Assembly: GCA_018824305.1 (NCBI GenBank)
Contig: JAHJGM010000002.1
Coordinates: 1 to 64,000, forward strand
Length of the DNA stretch: 64,000 nt
Reading direction: 5' to 3'
Source: a bacterium
GTDB lineage: Bacteria; Campylobacterota; Campylobacteria; Campylobacterales; Sulfurimonadaceae
Shown: positions 47,668 through 56,655 of the stretch, piece after piece
Numbering within the stretch: the stretch's first letter is position 1
Layout: every line of letters starts with the position of its first letter
Notes under the pieces: model-generated
Database searches by the model: none
Seen by the model: only the letters and a program-made list of their open reading frames with translations
Told to the model about the DNA's origin: nothing
Program-made: the position numbers and the translations under genes

Positions 47668-48948
47668 TTATTTGGTCACAACTGCATAAGAGAGTGAAAG
47701 TATCTCTTTGTGTTTTTGAATAAACTCATTTAAGTCTTGGAGTTTAAGATTCTTAATAAGCTCCAGTTCTTTAGCAGAATATCCAAGCTCTTCGCCTTTG
47801 TAAAACTCCATAAAAGTACGAGAAAGACGTTGTGAAAGTGTCTCGACTCTGAGCGGTTCGCTTCCAAGCAGAAATTTCTTTGTCTGGTCAAGTTCATCTT
47901 CAGTCACACCGCCGTTTACAAAGTTTTCAAATACACTTTTAACAGTCGCTTTTGCATCATCTAAAGATTCAAGTTTTGTTTGAAGATACCCTGTCAAATA
48001 TGAGCTTGATTTACTTACTTGAACACGAGCATAAGCCGAATAAGCCAGACCTTTTTTCACGCGTATCTCTTCCATCAATCTGCTACCAAAACCGCCTGTA
48101 CCAAGGATATAAGTCGCAACTCTGGCTTTATAGTATTCACTGTCCGTATCGTTCATATCATACGGCGAACCAAAGTAAAGGTATGCCTGCTGCGTCTCGC
48201 GTTTTAAAACAACTTCTTTGCCTTGTGCGCTCACATCGTAATGTTTCACTTCCGAAGCCTCTCCGACTTCTAGATTTGAGGCGAGCAGAAGTGCTTTTTG
48301 TTTTGCTTCCTCTAGCGTCAAGTCTCCGCCAATGACAATGATAAGATTTGACAGTACAAGATGTTTCTTTAAAAACGCTTCGACTTCATCAAGATCTATC
48401 TTTTTAATGCTCTCTATTGTCCCTGAAGCCGGATTTGCAAGAGGTGTGCCTTCAAAAAGAACTGTTTTTAAAGCATTATTTGCCACATAATCATAATCAC
48501 TCTCTTTGGCACTGAGACTTCCGATAACATCTGTTTTGACTTTTTCTAAACTCTTCTTGGTAATATTCGGCTCTTTCAAAAGTGCTGAAAAAAGTTCTGT
48601 GCCTTTTTCAAACTGGTCTTTTAACGAGCTGTATTCCATCACAAACGTTTCAGTACCCACAGATGAGCTGATCTGGATCGCTTTTTCATCAAGAGCAGTA
48701 GCAAAACCGTTGCTTCCAAGAGACAGCGTACCCTCATTCATCATCTTAGAGCCAAGTTTTGCAAGACCCGCTTTGTCGCTGTCGGTGATCGTTCCCGCAT
48801 CTTTAAAGACAAGCTGCATAGACACGATCGGTAAACGTTTTTCCTCTTCAAAGATTAAAGGTATCTTTACACCCTTTACTTCTATATAGTTTATAGTTGC
48901 TGCCATTATTACCTGTCCCAATAAAAATAAAGTTATTAAAAATCTCAT
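47668..48948 (-). CDS. M16-family peptidase-like protein without zinc motif
   Basis: A 426-aa exported protein (signal peptide 1-16, LITLFLLGQVIMA). Fold landmarks of M16 peptidases are there (KDAGTITDSDKAGLAKLGSKM, then GGFGSRLMEEIRVKKGLAYSAYA in the second half), but the place of HxxEH reads AKLGSKMMNEG: both His are missing, so it is unlikely to be a zinc peptidase by itself. In many bacteria such an inactive subunit pairs with an active one. The partner is not next to it. ATG overlaps the mqnC stop (TAATG). Confidence 0.82.
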   Translation of the reverse strand: MRFLITLFLLGQVIMAATINYIEVKGVKIPLIFEEEKRLPIVSMQLVFKDAGTITDSDKAGLAKLGSKMMNEGTLSLGSNGFATALDEKAIQISSSVGTETFVMEYSSLKDQFEKGTELFSALLKEPNITKKSLEKVKTDVIGSLSAKESDYDYVANNALKTVLFEGTPLANPASGTIESIKKIDLDEVEAFLKKHLVLSNLIIVIGGDLTLEEAKQKALLLASNLEVGEASEVKHYDVSAQGKEVVLKRETQQAYLYFGSPYDMNDTDSEYYKARVATYILGTGGFGSRLMEEIRVKKGLAYSAYARVQVSKSSSYLTGYLQTKLESLDDAKATVKSVFENFVNGGVTEDELDQTKKFLLGSEPLRVETLSQRLSRTFMEFYKGEELGYSAKELELIKNLKLQDLNEFIQKHKEILSLSYAVVTK

Positions 48949-50000
48949 TATGCAAAAATCTCTAAAGTCTCATACGCCGTGTTGCGTACTGCCGGAGTCT
49001 CACCGATATCACGGATAAGATTGATCATCTCATCTTTTGCCATTCTAAATCCTGCACCTGCACTCTTAACGACGTTTTCTTCCATCATCGTCGAGCCCAG
49101 ATCATTTGCACCGAAGTTTAGTGCCATCTGCCCGATATATGGCCCCTGAGTCACCCAAGAACTTTGGATATTTGGCACGTTGTCTAAAAACAGACGAGCC
49201 ACTGCCAAAAGACGAAGGTATCTGTTTGGTGTCTGTTTCTCCATATCAGGTATCAAGCGTAAAAGCTCAGTGTTCTGCCCTTGAAAGCTCCACATGATAA
49301 AAGCTCTAAAACCACCCGTCTCATCTTGAAGATCACGCACCATCTCTAAGTGGTCAAGTATCTCTTCATCACTCTCGATGGTCCCATACATCATCGTCGC
49401 AGTCGATTTTATGCCGAGCTTGTGCGCTTTTCTGTGGATATCGACCCAGACTTCTGAATCTATCTTCTTTGGTGCTATGATATCGCGGACTCTGTCGCTT
49501 AAAATCTCTGCACCTGCACCGGGAATAGAAGCCAGACCCTTTACATGTAAGCGTTCTAAGACCTCTTCCACACTGATACGTGAAACTTTTGCAATGAAAT
49601 CTATCTCGATGGATGAAAACCCATGAATCGTGATGGTCGGATACTTTGTGTGGATATGTTCGACTAGATCCTCATACCACTCGATTTTGAGCTTCGGATG
49701 CACTCCGCCTTGAAAAAGTATCTGCGTCCCACCGATTTCCAAAAGTTCATCTATCTTCGCATCTATCTCATCAAATGTAAGCACATAAGCGTCTTCATCT
49801 TTTTCATGACGATAAAATGCACAGAACTTACAATCTACCCAACAGATATTTGTGTAGTTGATATTTCTGTCGATGACAAAAGTCGTGATGCCATCAGGAT
49901 GCAACTCTTTTTTACGAGCAGTAGCAAGACGTCCCAGATCTTTAAGATCTGCTTCACGTATGAGTTTGAGAGCCTCTTCTTTAGTCAGTCTTTTTTGCAT
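48948..50000 (-). CDS. mqnC: Cyclic dehypoxanthine futalosine synthase (radical SAM)
   Basis: A 350-aa radical SAM enzyme that closes the ring of dehypoxanthine futalosine in the futalosine route to menaquinone. The cluster motif is CWVDCKFC (Cys53, 57, 60), flanked by NINYTNI and AFYRHEKDEDAYVL, which are typical of MqnC. LFQGGVHPKLKIEWYEDLV and ASIPGAGAEILSDRVR are further matches. With mqnP at 6 kb it shows that this organism uses the futalosine pathway. Lies two bases after nusB. Confidence 0.93.
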   Translation of the reverse strand: MQKRLTKEEALKLIREADLKDLGRLATARKKELHPDGITTFVIDRNINYTNICWVDCKFCAFYRHEKDEDAYVLTFDEIDAKIDELLEIGGTQILFQGGVHPKLKIEWYEDLVEHIHTKYPTITIHGFSSIEIDFIAKVSRISVEEVLERLHVKGLASIPGAGAEILSDRVRDIIAPKKIDSEVWVDIHRKAHKLGIKSTATMMYGTIESDEEILDHLEMVRDLQDETGGFRAFIMWSFQGQNTELLRLIPDMEKQTPNRYLRLLAVARLFLDNVPNIQSSWVTQGPYIGQMALNFGANDLGSTMMEENVVKSAGAGFRMAKDEMINLIRDIGETPAVRNTAYETLEIFA

Positions 50001-50002
50001 TA

Positions 50003-50407
50003 TTATGCGTCTTTGTCTTTTGATATTGCATCTAAAACACCATTGATGAACTTCGGAGACTGCTCCGTAGCAAATGCTTTTGCCACTTCGATAGCCTCAT
50101 TGATGACAACCGCAGAATCAAGTTCGCTGTAGATGATCTCATAAGCTCCAAGACGTAGTGTAGCGCGTTCTACCGAACCTAGACGCTCAAAATCCCAGTC
50201 TTTAAGATGTTTGATGATTGCAGCATCCACACGAGGAAGATTCTGCATAACACCGTCAAAAAGAGTCAGTGCGAAATCACGCTGTTTATTACGTATCTTT
50301 TTCTCTTCTAGTATCTCATCTGAATGCTCGGCGATATTTCCATTACCTAGATCATAAGCATAAAGTAAACTGACAACTGCCATTCTGGCTTGATGACGTG
50401 TAGCCAT
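50003..50407 (-). CDS. nusB: Transcription antitermination factor NusB
   Basis: A 134-aa all-helical protein that binds boxA RNA with NusE and supports rRNA antitermination. TRHQARMAVVSLLYAYDLGN at the start and VVINEAIEVAKAF, FINGVLDAI at the end are family features. The ATG overlaps the ribH stop region. Confidence 0.93.
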   Translation of the reverse strand: MATRHQARMAVVSLLYAYDLGNGNIAEHSDEILEEKKIRNKQRDFALTLFDGVMQNLPRVDAAIIKHLKDWDFERLGSVERATLRLGAYEIIYSELDSAVVINEAIEVAKAFATEQSPKFINGVLDAISKDKDA

Positions 50408-50874
50408 TATTTGATACCTTCATATAGATCTAACATCTCGATTACAGTCGTCATCGCTTCAAAACCTTTATTTCCTACTTTTGTTCCCGCACGCTCGATC
50501 GCTTGTTCGATTGTATCTGTCGTCAAAAGACCAAAAGACACAGGTTTTTGGTATTTTAAACTCATAGTCGCTATCCCTTTTGTAGCTTCTGCAGCCACAT
50601 AATCAAAATGCGGAGTCGAACCGCGGATAACTGCACCAAGAGCACAGATAGCGTCATATTTTCCGCTTGCAAGAAGTTTGTCTATCACCATCGGAAGCTC
50701 AAATGCACCAGGAAGAAGTACGTGAGTCAGATCAGCATCATTGCCACCGTGACGTGCGAATGCGTCTTTTGCACCCTCAACTAGTCTATCAACTATAAAG
50801 TGATTCCATCTTGTACTCACTATTGCGATTTTTTTGCCGTTAGTTACTTTTAACTTACCTTCGATTAAATTCAT
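50407..50874 (-). CDS. ribH: 6,7-dimethyl-8-ribityllumazine synthase
   Basis: A 155-aa enzyme of riboflavin synthesis that condenses the ribityl-uracil with 3,4-dihydroxy-2-butanone 4-phosphate. Motifs: [38 protein letters not shown] with the catalytic His, and [11 protein letters not shown]. It is placed between kdsA and nusB, a common ribH-nusB pair. Confidence 0.95.
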   Translation of the reverse strand: MNLIEGKLKVTNGKKIAIVSTRWNHFIVDRLVEGAKDAFARHGGNDADLTHVLLPGAFELPMVIDKLLASGKYDAICALGAVIRGSTPHFDYVAAEATKGIATMSLKYQKPVSFGLLTTDTIEQAIERAGTKVGNKGFEAMTTVIEMLDLYEGIK

Positions 50875-50878
50875 CTTA

Positions 50879-51670
50879 TTATATCTCCCTTATTTTTTTA
50901 ATTTTAGTAACGAGTCTTTCTAACTCATCTAGTTTTATCATATTTGGACCGTCACTCAGCGCGATGCTCGGGTCAAAGTGAGTCTCAAAAAAGAAACCGT
51001 CCACTCCCACGGCCGCCGCAGCACTTGAAAGGTATGGAACCATCGAGCTGTCTCCGCCTGTCTTTCCGCCAAGAGCGCCCGGTGCCTGAACCGAGTGAGT
51101 CGCATCAAAGATCGTCGGTGCAAACTCTCTCATGATGACAAGACTTCTCATATCTACGACAATGTTACCGTATCCAAAAGAGCTTCCTCTTTCACATAGG
51201 TAAACACCGTGTTTGAGCGAGTTTTCATAGCTTACTTCATCGCATCCGCGAGTCTTTAAAACTTTTGCTACCGAGTACTTCATATCAGGCGGATTGATAA
51301 ACTGCCCTTTTTTGATATTGACCTCTTTGGTAGTCTTTGCACAAGCGACCAGCAGATCTGTCTGACGACATAAAAATGCAGGTATCTGAAGCATATCCAC
51401 GACCTCGGCCACAGCGGGAACTTGATATGATTCATGCACATCTGTCACCACTTTGTATCCAAAATCATTTTTTACTTTCTCTAAAATGCGAAGTCCCTCA
51501 TCCATACCAAGACCGCGGAAGCTGTCAAGAGAAGTACGATTTGCTTTGTCAAAACTAGATTTAAAATAAAAATCGATTGTAGGATCGTTTTGATAGATTT
51601 CAAGAGCCTTCGCTATTTTAAAAATATTTTCTTCACTCTCAATAACACAAGGTCCTGCCAATAATTTCAT
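50879..51670 (-). CDS. kdsA: 3-deoxy-D-manno-octulosonate 8-phosphate synthase
   Basis: A 263-aa enzyme that condenses PEP with arabinose 5-phosphate to give KDO-8-P for lipopolysaccharide. GPCVIES (6-12), [34 protein letters not shown] and the [10 protein letters not shown] region are all present. The Cys of [11 protein letters not shown]-type metal forms is not needed; an Asn-type reading is likely but not certain. It heads the kdsA-ribH-nusB-mqnC-M16 run. Confidence 0.95.
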   Translation of the reverse strand: MKLLAGPCVIESEENIFKIAKALEIYQNDPTIDFYFKSSFDKANRTSLDSFRGLGMDEGLRILEKVKNDFGYKVVTDVHESYQVPAVAEVVDMLQIPAFLCRQTDLLVACAKTTKEVNIKKGQFINPPDMKYSVAKVLKTRGCDEVSYENSLKHGVYLCERGSSFGYGNIVVDMRSLVIMREFAPTIFDATHSVQAPGALGGKTGGDSSMVPYLSSAAAAVGVDGFFFETHFDPSIALSDGPNMIKLDELERLVTKIKKIREI

Positions 51671-51698
51671 ATATGTGCCTTTTAAAAAATAGGATAAG

Positions 51699-51707
51699 AT
51701 TATAGCA
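51699..51707 (-). promoter_or_regulatory. Extended -10 promoter of the kdsA operon
   Basis: On the minus strand TGCTATAAT (TGn plus perfect TATAAT), 28 bases before the kdsA ATG, with AAAAGG as ribosome binding site. Confidence 0.6.
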
Positions 51708-51730
51708 TAATGACCTATATGTAAGATAAA

Positions 51731-52618
51731 TCATTTCGCCTTAGCGACTAAAACCCCTGCCGTTATGATCAATACTATTCCCGTCGTTGTAATAATCCCA
51801 GGCAGTGAATCTCCCAAAAAAAGACCGACCAAAATGGAAAATGGGATGTTTGTGTAGCTTACCGCACCGATGATACCCGCCTTGCTTGCACCGTACGCTT
51901 TTGTCATATAGACTTGTGCCAAAGTCGCTAAAAGACCCATGGCAAGCACATACAGCCATACGACTCCGCTAGGCATGACAAATCTGCCAAGCATAAAATC
52001 AAGCTCAGGCATATCGACATAAGGGGAGATAAAAAACAGCAGTAACGGTCCGATGGTTCCGACCCCCATAAAAGAGAGTACGATCGCACGGGTATCATAA
52101 TATTTTTTAAGCTCACGCACGGAAGTGTATGCAAGTGCTGCACCCACACCGCTGAAGATTCCTAAAACATCATATTTACTAAAGCCAAGTCCGCTTGGTT
52201 CAGTGATAAAGATGATCCCTACAAAGCCTATAAAAACTGCCATCCAACCTTTTATGGGAAGCTTCTCGTGTAAAAAAAACCAAGCAAAAAGTGCCGTAAA
52301 GATAGGTGACGTCTTTGAAAATGTCATCGCATCGCCAAGAGAGATATGTGCAATATTGTAAAAAAAAGCAAGCAGTGCGACAAATCCCATCAAACCCCTG
52401 AAAAACAGAAGAAACGGTTTGCCGCCCACATGCTTCATCGGAGATTTCAACACCGCAAAACCGATAATAAGCACACCAAAGACATTTCTGAAAAACACAA
52501 CTTCAAGCGAACTCATGTGCTGACTTGAGAGTTTGGCAAATGCGCCCATAATGGCAAATACGAAAGATGCAAGAAGCATATACTTCACACCTTCATCGAT
52601 TTTAATATCTAATTTCAT
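51731..52618 (-). CDS. DMT-family (EamA) transporter
   Basis: A 295-aa inner-membrane protein with ten hydrophobic helices and two EamA repeats, each ending in a small-residue-rich helix (FIGFVGIIFITEPSG; GIVLIITAGVLVAKAK). Family members export metabolites; the substrate cannot be read from the sequence. A TTG two codons earlier exists, but the ATG at 52618 has a TATAAT box only seven bases ahead and no ribosome binding site, suggesting a leaderless transcript. Confidence 0.85.
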   Translation of the reverse strand: MKLDIKIDEGVKYMLLASFVFAIMGAFAKLSSQHMSSLEVVFFRNVFGVLIIGFAVLKSPMKHVGGKPFLLFFRGLMGFVALLAFFYNIAHISLGDAMTFSKTSPIFTALFAWFFLHEKLPIKGWMAVFIGFVGIIFITEPSGLGFSKYDVLGIFSGVGAALAYTSVRELKKYYDTRAIVLSFMGVGTIGPLLLFFISPYVDMPELDFMLGRFVMPSGVVWLYVLAMGLLATLAQVYMTKAYGASKAGIIGAVSYTNIPFSILVGLFLGDSLPGIITTTGIVLIITAGVLVAKAK

Positions 52619-52625
52619 GGGCAAA

Positions 52626-52631
52626 ATTATA
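52626..52631 (-). promoter_or_regulatory. -10 box of the DMT transporter, leaderless
   Basis: A perfect TATAAT on the minus strand, separated by seven bases from the ATG at 52618. No Shine-Dalgarno-like bases intervene. Confidence 0.5.
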
Positions 52632-52652
52632 TCGGTGTTAGCTTGATTTACG

Positions 52653-52658
52653 TATAAT
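52653..52658 (+). promoter_or_regulatory. -10 box of the TerB-DnaJ gene
   Basis: A perfect TATAAT 33 bases before the TTG start, followed at once by TTTACATGTAAG and then the AAGGAG site. Confidence 0.45.
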
Positions 52659-52690
52659 TTTACATGTAAGAAAAGATAAGGAGAGTTTAA

Positions 52691-53443
52691 TTGAGTACTA
52701 TTTTATTGATAATATTAGTCATAGGTGTCTTTTTATATCTGTCTAAAGGATATAAAACCTATACCGTAAATTATGAGGAACAGTTTAAGAACCTTTCGGT
52801 ATCCAAAGACGCGATTGAGCGTAGTGAACTAGGTGTCTTTGTGTCACTCGCTGCTAAAGTGGCAAAGGCTGATGGCAAAGTAGATGCCCTTGAAGCTGAG
52901 CTTATTGGCAATATGTTCACAGACGTTTCACGTGTTTTCCCTGAACCTGAAAAAACAAGAGAGATATTAAAACAAATATTTGATGAACAAAAAGATATCA
53001 CGAATAATATTGAATCTTTGGCACAGATACTCCAAAAACTGATCGTCAGAGATAAAAACAAACAGATCCAGATGATGGGCTTTTTGATCCAGCTTGCTTT
53101 TGTCGACGGCAAAGTCAGCAAAGCAGAGGAACACATACTTATAACAATCGCAGAATCTTTGCAGATAGACCCTGACATCTATCATAAAATCTTTGACCAG
53201 TTTGAGTCTATGATCAAAAACACACATCCTCAGGCAAGTATTGACGATGCATATAAACTGCTTGGAGTAAATCCAAATGATTCACTTGAAACGGTTAAAA
53301 AAGCGTATAGAAAACTCGTGCGTGAATATCATCCCGACATCATCAAAGCACAAGGCAAAGATGAAAACTATCTAAAAGAAGCAACGGAAAAAACGCAAGA
53401 GATCAACTCTGCCTATGAGATGATAAAGAACGCTCGTTCTTAG
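52691..53443 (+). CDS. Membrane-anchored TerB/DnaJ-domain protein (DjlA-like)
   Basis: A 250-aa protein. One N-terminal membrane helix (residues 3-17), then two TerB-like acidic repeats (KADGKVDALEAELI and FVDGKVSKAEEHIL), then a C-terminal J domain (about 180-250) with the HPD triad in VREYHPDIIK. The layout is that of DjlA, a co-chaperone that stimulates DnaK at the membrane. The start is TTG, seven bases after AAGGAG; no ATG fits. Single gene, divergent from the DMT transporter. Confidence 0.87.
   Translation: MSTILLIILVIGVFLYLSKGYKTYTVNYEEQFKNLSVSKDAIERSELGVFVSLAAKVAKADGKVDALEAELIGNMFTDVSRVFPEPEKTREILKQIFDEQKDITNNIESLAQILQKLIVRDKNKQIQMMGFLIQLAFVDGKVSKAEEHILITIAESLQIDPDIYHKIFDQFESMIKNTHPQASIDDAYKLLGVNPNDSLETVKKAYRKLVREYHPDIIKAQGKDENYLKEATEKTQEINSAYEMIKNARS
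53426..53441. terminator. Hairpin at the end of the TerB-DnaJ gene
   Basis: AAGAAC-GCTC-GTTCTT, overlapping the last codons, with a second small palindrome GTTCTTAGAAC running into the 8-base gap to the convergent lipoprotein gene. It may end both transcripts; there is no T run. Confidence 0.35.
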
Positions 53444-53451
53444 AACCTTCT

Positions 53452-54468
53452 TTATCTAAATAGCTGATCCAGTAACAGACCCACACCCTGTTTAATAACC
53501 TCGTCTTGAACTTTATCGATTACTTGATTTTGTTGGCCGTTCTGATTTGCCGTGTTTTGGTATATGACAGTTGGTTGGTTGCCCGCCACCTTTTTCTGTT
53601 CAGCCAAATAGAACTCTTGCTGTTTTCTGAGTTTTTCATCACGCATCAGATTCGTCGTCTCATCTATCAGTGCTGCTATTACTTTTTCAGGGAGTCCCAT
53701 ACTTATAAGCATGTCGATCTCCTCTAAAGAGAACTTTTTATACGGGACCTCTTGCTGCTTTATCATAGAAAGCAGGATCAGCTCACTTTTGCCATTTTTG
53801 AGGTACTCTCGTATATCCCCTATTTTCAGCCCTTTTGGACCTGTCATAGCCAGTCTGATCCATTCATCTGTGATGTAATACACTGCATTGGGATTTTTGT
53901 CTGTGTACTCTTTTAACCCGTTCAGGTCTTTATCGGCAAGATATTTATCTACTGCCGTCTTGAGTGCATCCTGTGCCTCTTGTTTTTGTTGGACTTGTAG
54001 TTGTAGCTGTTTTTTTGACTGCATGAGCTTTAATCTATTCATTGCAGATTTAAGTTTTACGACACATGAATCGACTTGATTTGTGACACAAAACTCATTC
54101 CAATGGTTTAAACCGACCATCGTATTATCAAAACTTGCGCCCTTGTCAAACAGGTACTGAGCGACATCATCTTTTCCCTCAGAAAGAGCATTTCCAAGCG
54201 GTGTCCAGCCCATATCCGCTTTTGCATCTATGTTTGCACCGTGTTCTACAAGGAACTTCACGCTTTGCATCTGTCCGGCTCCAGCCGCCCAAATAAGAGG
54301 TGTCCCATAGTACCACTCATCGACATTGCCACCGGCATCCACCAAACTCTCTAAACTCTTCACATCACCGGTATAAGCAGCCTCATGTATAGGAGGCGTC
54401 GTCATCTCGGCACAACCAGAAAATATAAACATCAAAACCGTAAAAAGAAGATATGTAACTTTTTTCAT
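53452..54468 (-). CDS. Ankyrin-repeat lipoprotein
   Basis: A 338-aa protein with lipobox (FSGC, Cys19). Residues 28-125 are ankyrin repeats (GTPLIWAAGAGQMQSVKFLVEHGANIDA; GWTPLGNALSEGKDDVAQYLFDKGA, each shown as core only). The rest, from about 180, is nearly the same as the C-terminal half of the lipoprotein at 55.3 kb: DKNPNAVYYI, RLAMTGPKGLKIGDIREYL, SMGLPEKVIAALIDETT and the end VIDKVQDEVIKQGVGLLLDQLFR-like tail. A Lys/Gln-rich linker joins the two parts. Likely periplasmic or at the inner face of the outer membrane. Function unknown. Confidence 0.78.
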   Translation of the reverse strand: MKKVTYLLFTVLMFIFSGCAEMTTPPIHEAAYTGDVKSLESLVDAGGNVDEWYYGTPLIWAAGAGQMQSVKFLVEHGANIDAKADMGWTPLGNALSEGKDDVAQYLFDKGASFDNTMVGLNHWNEFCVTNQVDSCVVKLKSAMNRLKLMQSKKQLQLQVQQKQEAQDALKTAVDKYLADKDLNGLKEYTDKNPNAVYYITDEWIRLAMTGPKGLKIGDIREYLKNGKSELILLSMIKQQEVPYKKFSLEEIDMLISMGLPEKVIAALIDETTNLMRDEKLRKQQEFYLAEQKKVAGNQPTVIYQNTANQNGQQNQVIDKVQDEVIKQGVGLLLDQLFR

Positions 54469-54500
54469 TTGACCTCATTTGCTATTTAAAATCTCTGTCC
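54431..54500. repeat. Duplicated segment, copy A (partner 56654-56722)
   Basis: About 70 bases covering the first codons of the ankyrin lipoprotein gene and the sequence before it match 56654-56722 at most positions by eye. In both places a short stretch (CTATTTAAAATCTCTGTCC) belongs to, or derives from, the end of the phosphoribosyltransferase gene. Confidence 0.75.
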
Positions 54501-54786
54501 AAAAAAAATATAAATATACAGGGTGTTTCACAACCGTTATAAACGCGATAAAAGCCACTCTTTATATAATAAAATTCTATAAAATCCATTCTATCCAATC
54601 TTTACTTATTTTACAAAACAGGAGATAAATTATCTAGAATAATTCCTAGCAACAGAACTTTCCATACCATTCAACGGTATATCTATAATCTTCATTTCGC
54701 TATAATAACGGATGCAAAACTTTAATTATTCTCACGTGAACCATCACTCTACGACCATAAACACTTTAAGTGATTCTATACTTTAG
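54469..54786. other. 318-base gap with duplicated fragments and candidate promoters
   Basis: No gene of usual size. From left: 54478-54500 matches the 3' end of the phosphoribosyltransferase gene at 56.7 kb; 54562-54626 is similar to 56528-56592 upstream of the other lipoprotein; TATAAT at 54701-54706 and TATACT at 54777-54782 may be -10 boxes for the metallopeptidase gene. A 24-codon frame (54712-54786) ends right before that gene's ATG, in the same frame; I doubt that it is translated. Confidence 0.6.
54562..54626. repeat. Duplicated upstream segment (partner 56528-56592)
   Basis: A 65-base stretch with ATTCTATAAAAT and TCTTTACTTATTTT cores is repeated at 56528-56592 with few changes. Each copy lies upstream of one of the two lipoprotein genes with a common C-terminal half. 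Confidence 0.75.
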
Positions 54787-55296
54787 ATGCAGAACAGAAA
54801 ACTCAAATATCTTAGTCACTACAATGAACAAACACAGCAGAGTGTGTATAAGCTCATAGAGCATAACAAGCTTGAAACTTATCTTTTAGGCAAGTACAAA
54901 ACTTCTCATGCCATAAAGAGCGACAAACAGCTCTACGGATACGCCCAAGAACTCAAAAATGAGTTTATGAAAAAGACGGCCCCGCTTACAAAAGTAAACT
55001 ATGACCCAAATGTAAACAGCGTTCATAATGCGTTAGGCACACATTACTTCATCTCCCGCGTACAAGGCGGCAAGCTCAAAACGAAAAATGAGATAAAAAT
55101 CGCATCGATATTCAAGAACGCACCACAAGAGTTTTTACGGATGATATTGGTCCATGAACTCGCTCATTTTAAAGAAAAAGAGCACAATAAAGCTTTTTAT
55201 AGTCTATGTACCAACATGGAGCCCGACTATCATCAATTTGAATTTGATCTTAGAATATATTTAACTCATTTAGATACCGGCTCTAAACTTTGGTAG
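54787..55296 (+). CDS. YgjP-like / M48-type metallopeptidase
   Basis: A 169-aa cytoplasmic protein with the zinc-peptidase motif HELAHFKEKEH (about 117-127), where HExxH is followed by a third His as in YgjP/WLM-type enzymes, and PDYHQFEFDLRIYL near the end. Length is that of the short Campylobacterota form, which begins at LKYLxxY as here. No signal peptide. No ribosome binding site precedes the ATG, and a TATACT box lies four bases ahead. It is inserted between the two related lipoprotein genes, on the other strand. A decayed piece of this gene lies at 56601-56655. Confidence 0.8.
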   Translation: MQNRKLKYLSHYNEQTQQSVYKLIEHNKLETYLLGKYKTSHAIKSDKQLYGYAQELKNEFMKKTAPLTKVNYDPNVNSVHNALGTHYFISRVQGGKLKTKNEIKIASIFKNAPQEFLRMILVHELAHFKEKEHNKAFYSLCTNMEPDYHQFEFDLRIYLTHLDTGSKLW

Positions 55297-55311
55297 CTAT
55301 TTCTCTTTCTA

Positions 55312-56514
55312 TCAACGAAAAAGCTGATCCAGCAACATCCCGACACCCTGTTTGATCACTTCGTCTTGGACTTTATCGACGACCTGATTTGATTGTTGTT
55401 GTACGCCTTGATTTGAAGTATTTTGATATATGACTTTAGGTTGTTTAGTAGCTGCTATCTTCTTCTCTTCAGCTAAGTAAAACTCTTGCTGTTTTCTGAG
55501 TTTTTCATCATTCATAAGCTTTGTGGTGACATCTATCATCGCTACTATCACTTTATCGCTCAATCCCATCTCTGTGAGCATATCAATCTCTGACAAAGAA
55601 AATCTTTTATACGGAACATCTTGTTGTTTGATCATAGAAAGCAAGATAGGCTCACTCTTGCCTTTTTTCAGATACTCTCTTATATCTCCTACTTTGAGTC
55701 CTTTTGGACCTGTCATTGCTAGTCTAATCCAATCATCTTTGATATAATAAACCGCATTTGGATTTTTATCTGTGTACTCTTTTAATCCGTTTAAGTCTTT
55801 AGCGGCTATAAATTTATCTACGTCTTTTTGCAGTTTATCTTCTTGTATTTGTTGATTTTGATTAGGTTTCGCAGCTATACTGTAAGTAGTTGGATATAAG
55901 TTGGCATCCGCAAGTGTATCGGCAATAGCTACTGAAATTTTATCATTAAACGATGAAAAAGCTAGACTTAAGTCTAACCCTATACTGTCCGCTTCATGTG
56001 GCAGCGTAATAGGAGATGCTATGCCCAGTGTAAATACCGTACCTACTACTGTCATACCTACTAAGCCCATAGGAAGTTCATATCTAAAACTTGCATTTAC
56101 ATCTTTTCTAAAAATTTCATTATCTTTATTATCATATGCGATTATGTTATTAGTAGATGTAAAATTATCATATGCGGACTTTTTAGTATAGTTTTTAAGT
56201 ACAAACTTATAATCGTAATTATCGATTTTTTGATCTGCTTCGAGCAGATATACCTTTTGAAAATTATTTTCTAATTGGTTTTTGATAGAGAGGATCAGGG
56301 CATTTCCAAAATCGATAGTCACATCTGATACATCATATTTTCCGCGTATCGATAGATCTTTTAATCTACTCGCATCCACAGCTACCGTATAAGGAAGTTT
56401 TACATTGGAATGTGTAGCCAAAGCTAAATTTGGTGTTACTGCCGTCCTATTTGAACAACCAGCAAAAAAAGTCAATGACAATAAGAGCGCAAAGTGAAAA
56501 ATATTTTTTTTCAA
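55312..56514 (-). CDS. Lipoprotein sharing its C-terminal half with the ankyrin lipoprotein
   Basis: A 400-aa protein with lipobox (FAGC, Cys20). The N-terminal half (25-215) is unlike the ankyrin protein: beta-rich, with a hydrophobic segment MGLVGMTVVGTVFTLGIAS (about 150-168) that may insert in a membrane. From about 235 to the end it matches the other lipoprotein closely. The start appears to be TTG followed by eight A; no in-frame ATG exists, though an ATG at 56527 would come into frame if one A were lost. Function unknown. Confidence 0.75.
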   Translation of the reverse strand: MKKNIFHFALLLSLTFFAGCSNRTAVTPNLALATHSNVKLPYTVAVDASRLKDLSIRGKYDVSDVTIDFGNALILSIKNQLENNFQKVYLLEADQKIDNYDYKFVLKNYTKKSAYDNFTSTNNIIAYDNKDNEIFRKDVNASFRYELPMGLVGMTVVGTVFTLGIASPITLPHEADSIGLDLSLAFSSFNDKISVAIADTLADANLYPTTYSIAAKPNQNQQIQEDKLQKDVDKFIAAKDLNGLKEYTDKNPNAVYYIKDDWIRLAMTGPKGLKVGDIREYLKKGKSEPILLSMIKQQDVPYKRFSLSEIDMLTEMGLSDKVIVAMIDVTTKLMNDEKLRKQQEFYLAEEKKIAATKQPKVIYQNTSNQGVQQQSNQVVDKVQDEVIKQGVGMLLDQLFR

Positions 56515-56527
56515 TAAAAACCACCAT

Positions 56528-56592
56528 TTATATACTAAAATTCTATAAAATTCATTCTATCTGATCTTTACTTATTTTGCAAAACAAAAGAT
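56528..56592. repeat. Duplicated upstream segment (partner 54562-54626)
   Basis: Second copy of the 65-base segment upstream of the lipoprotein genes; see the partner for the shared cores. Confidence 0.75.
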
Positions 56593-56600
56593 CCACGTCA

Positions 56601-56655
56601 TTCACAATGCTTTGTACACACGGAAAACTCAAAGCAAAAAATGAAATCAAAATAT
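56601..56655 (+). pseudogene. Remnant of an internal part of the YgjP-like gene
   Basis: TTCACAATGCTTTGTACACAC and GGAAAACTCAAAGC (joined) match two parts of the metallopeptidase gene at 55022-55042 and 55069-55100 with the 26 bases between them missing. It has no start and no open frame of use. Confidence 0.6.
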
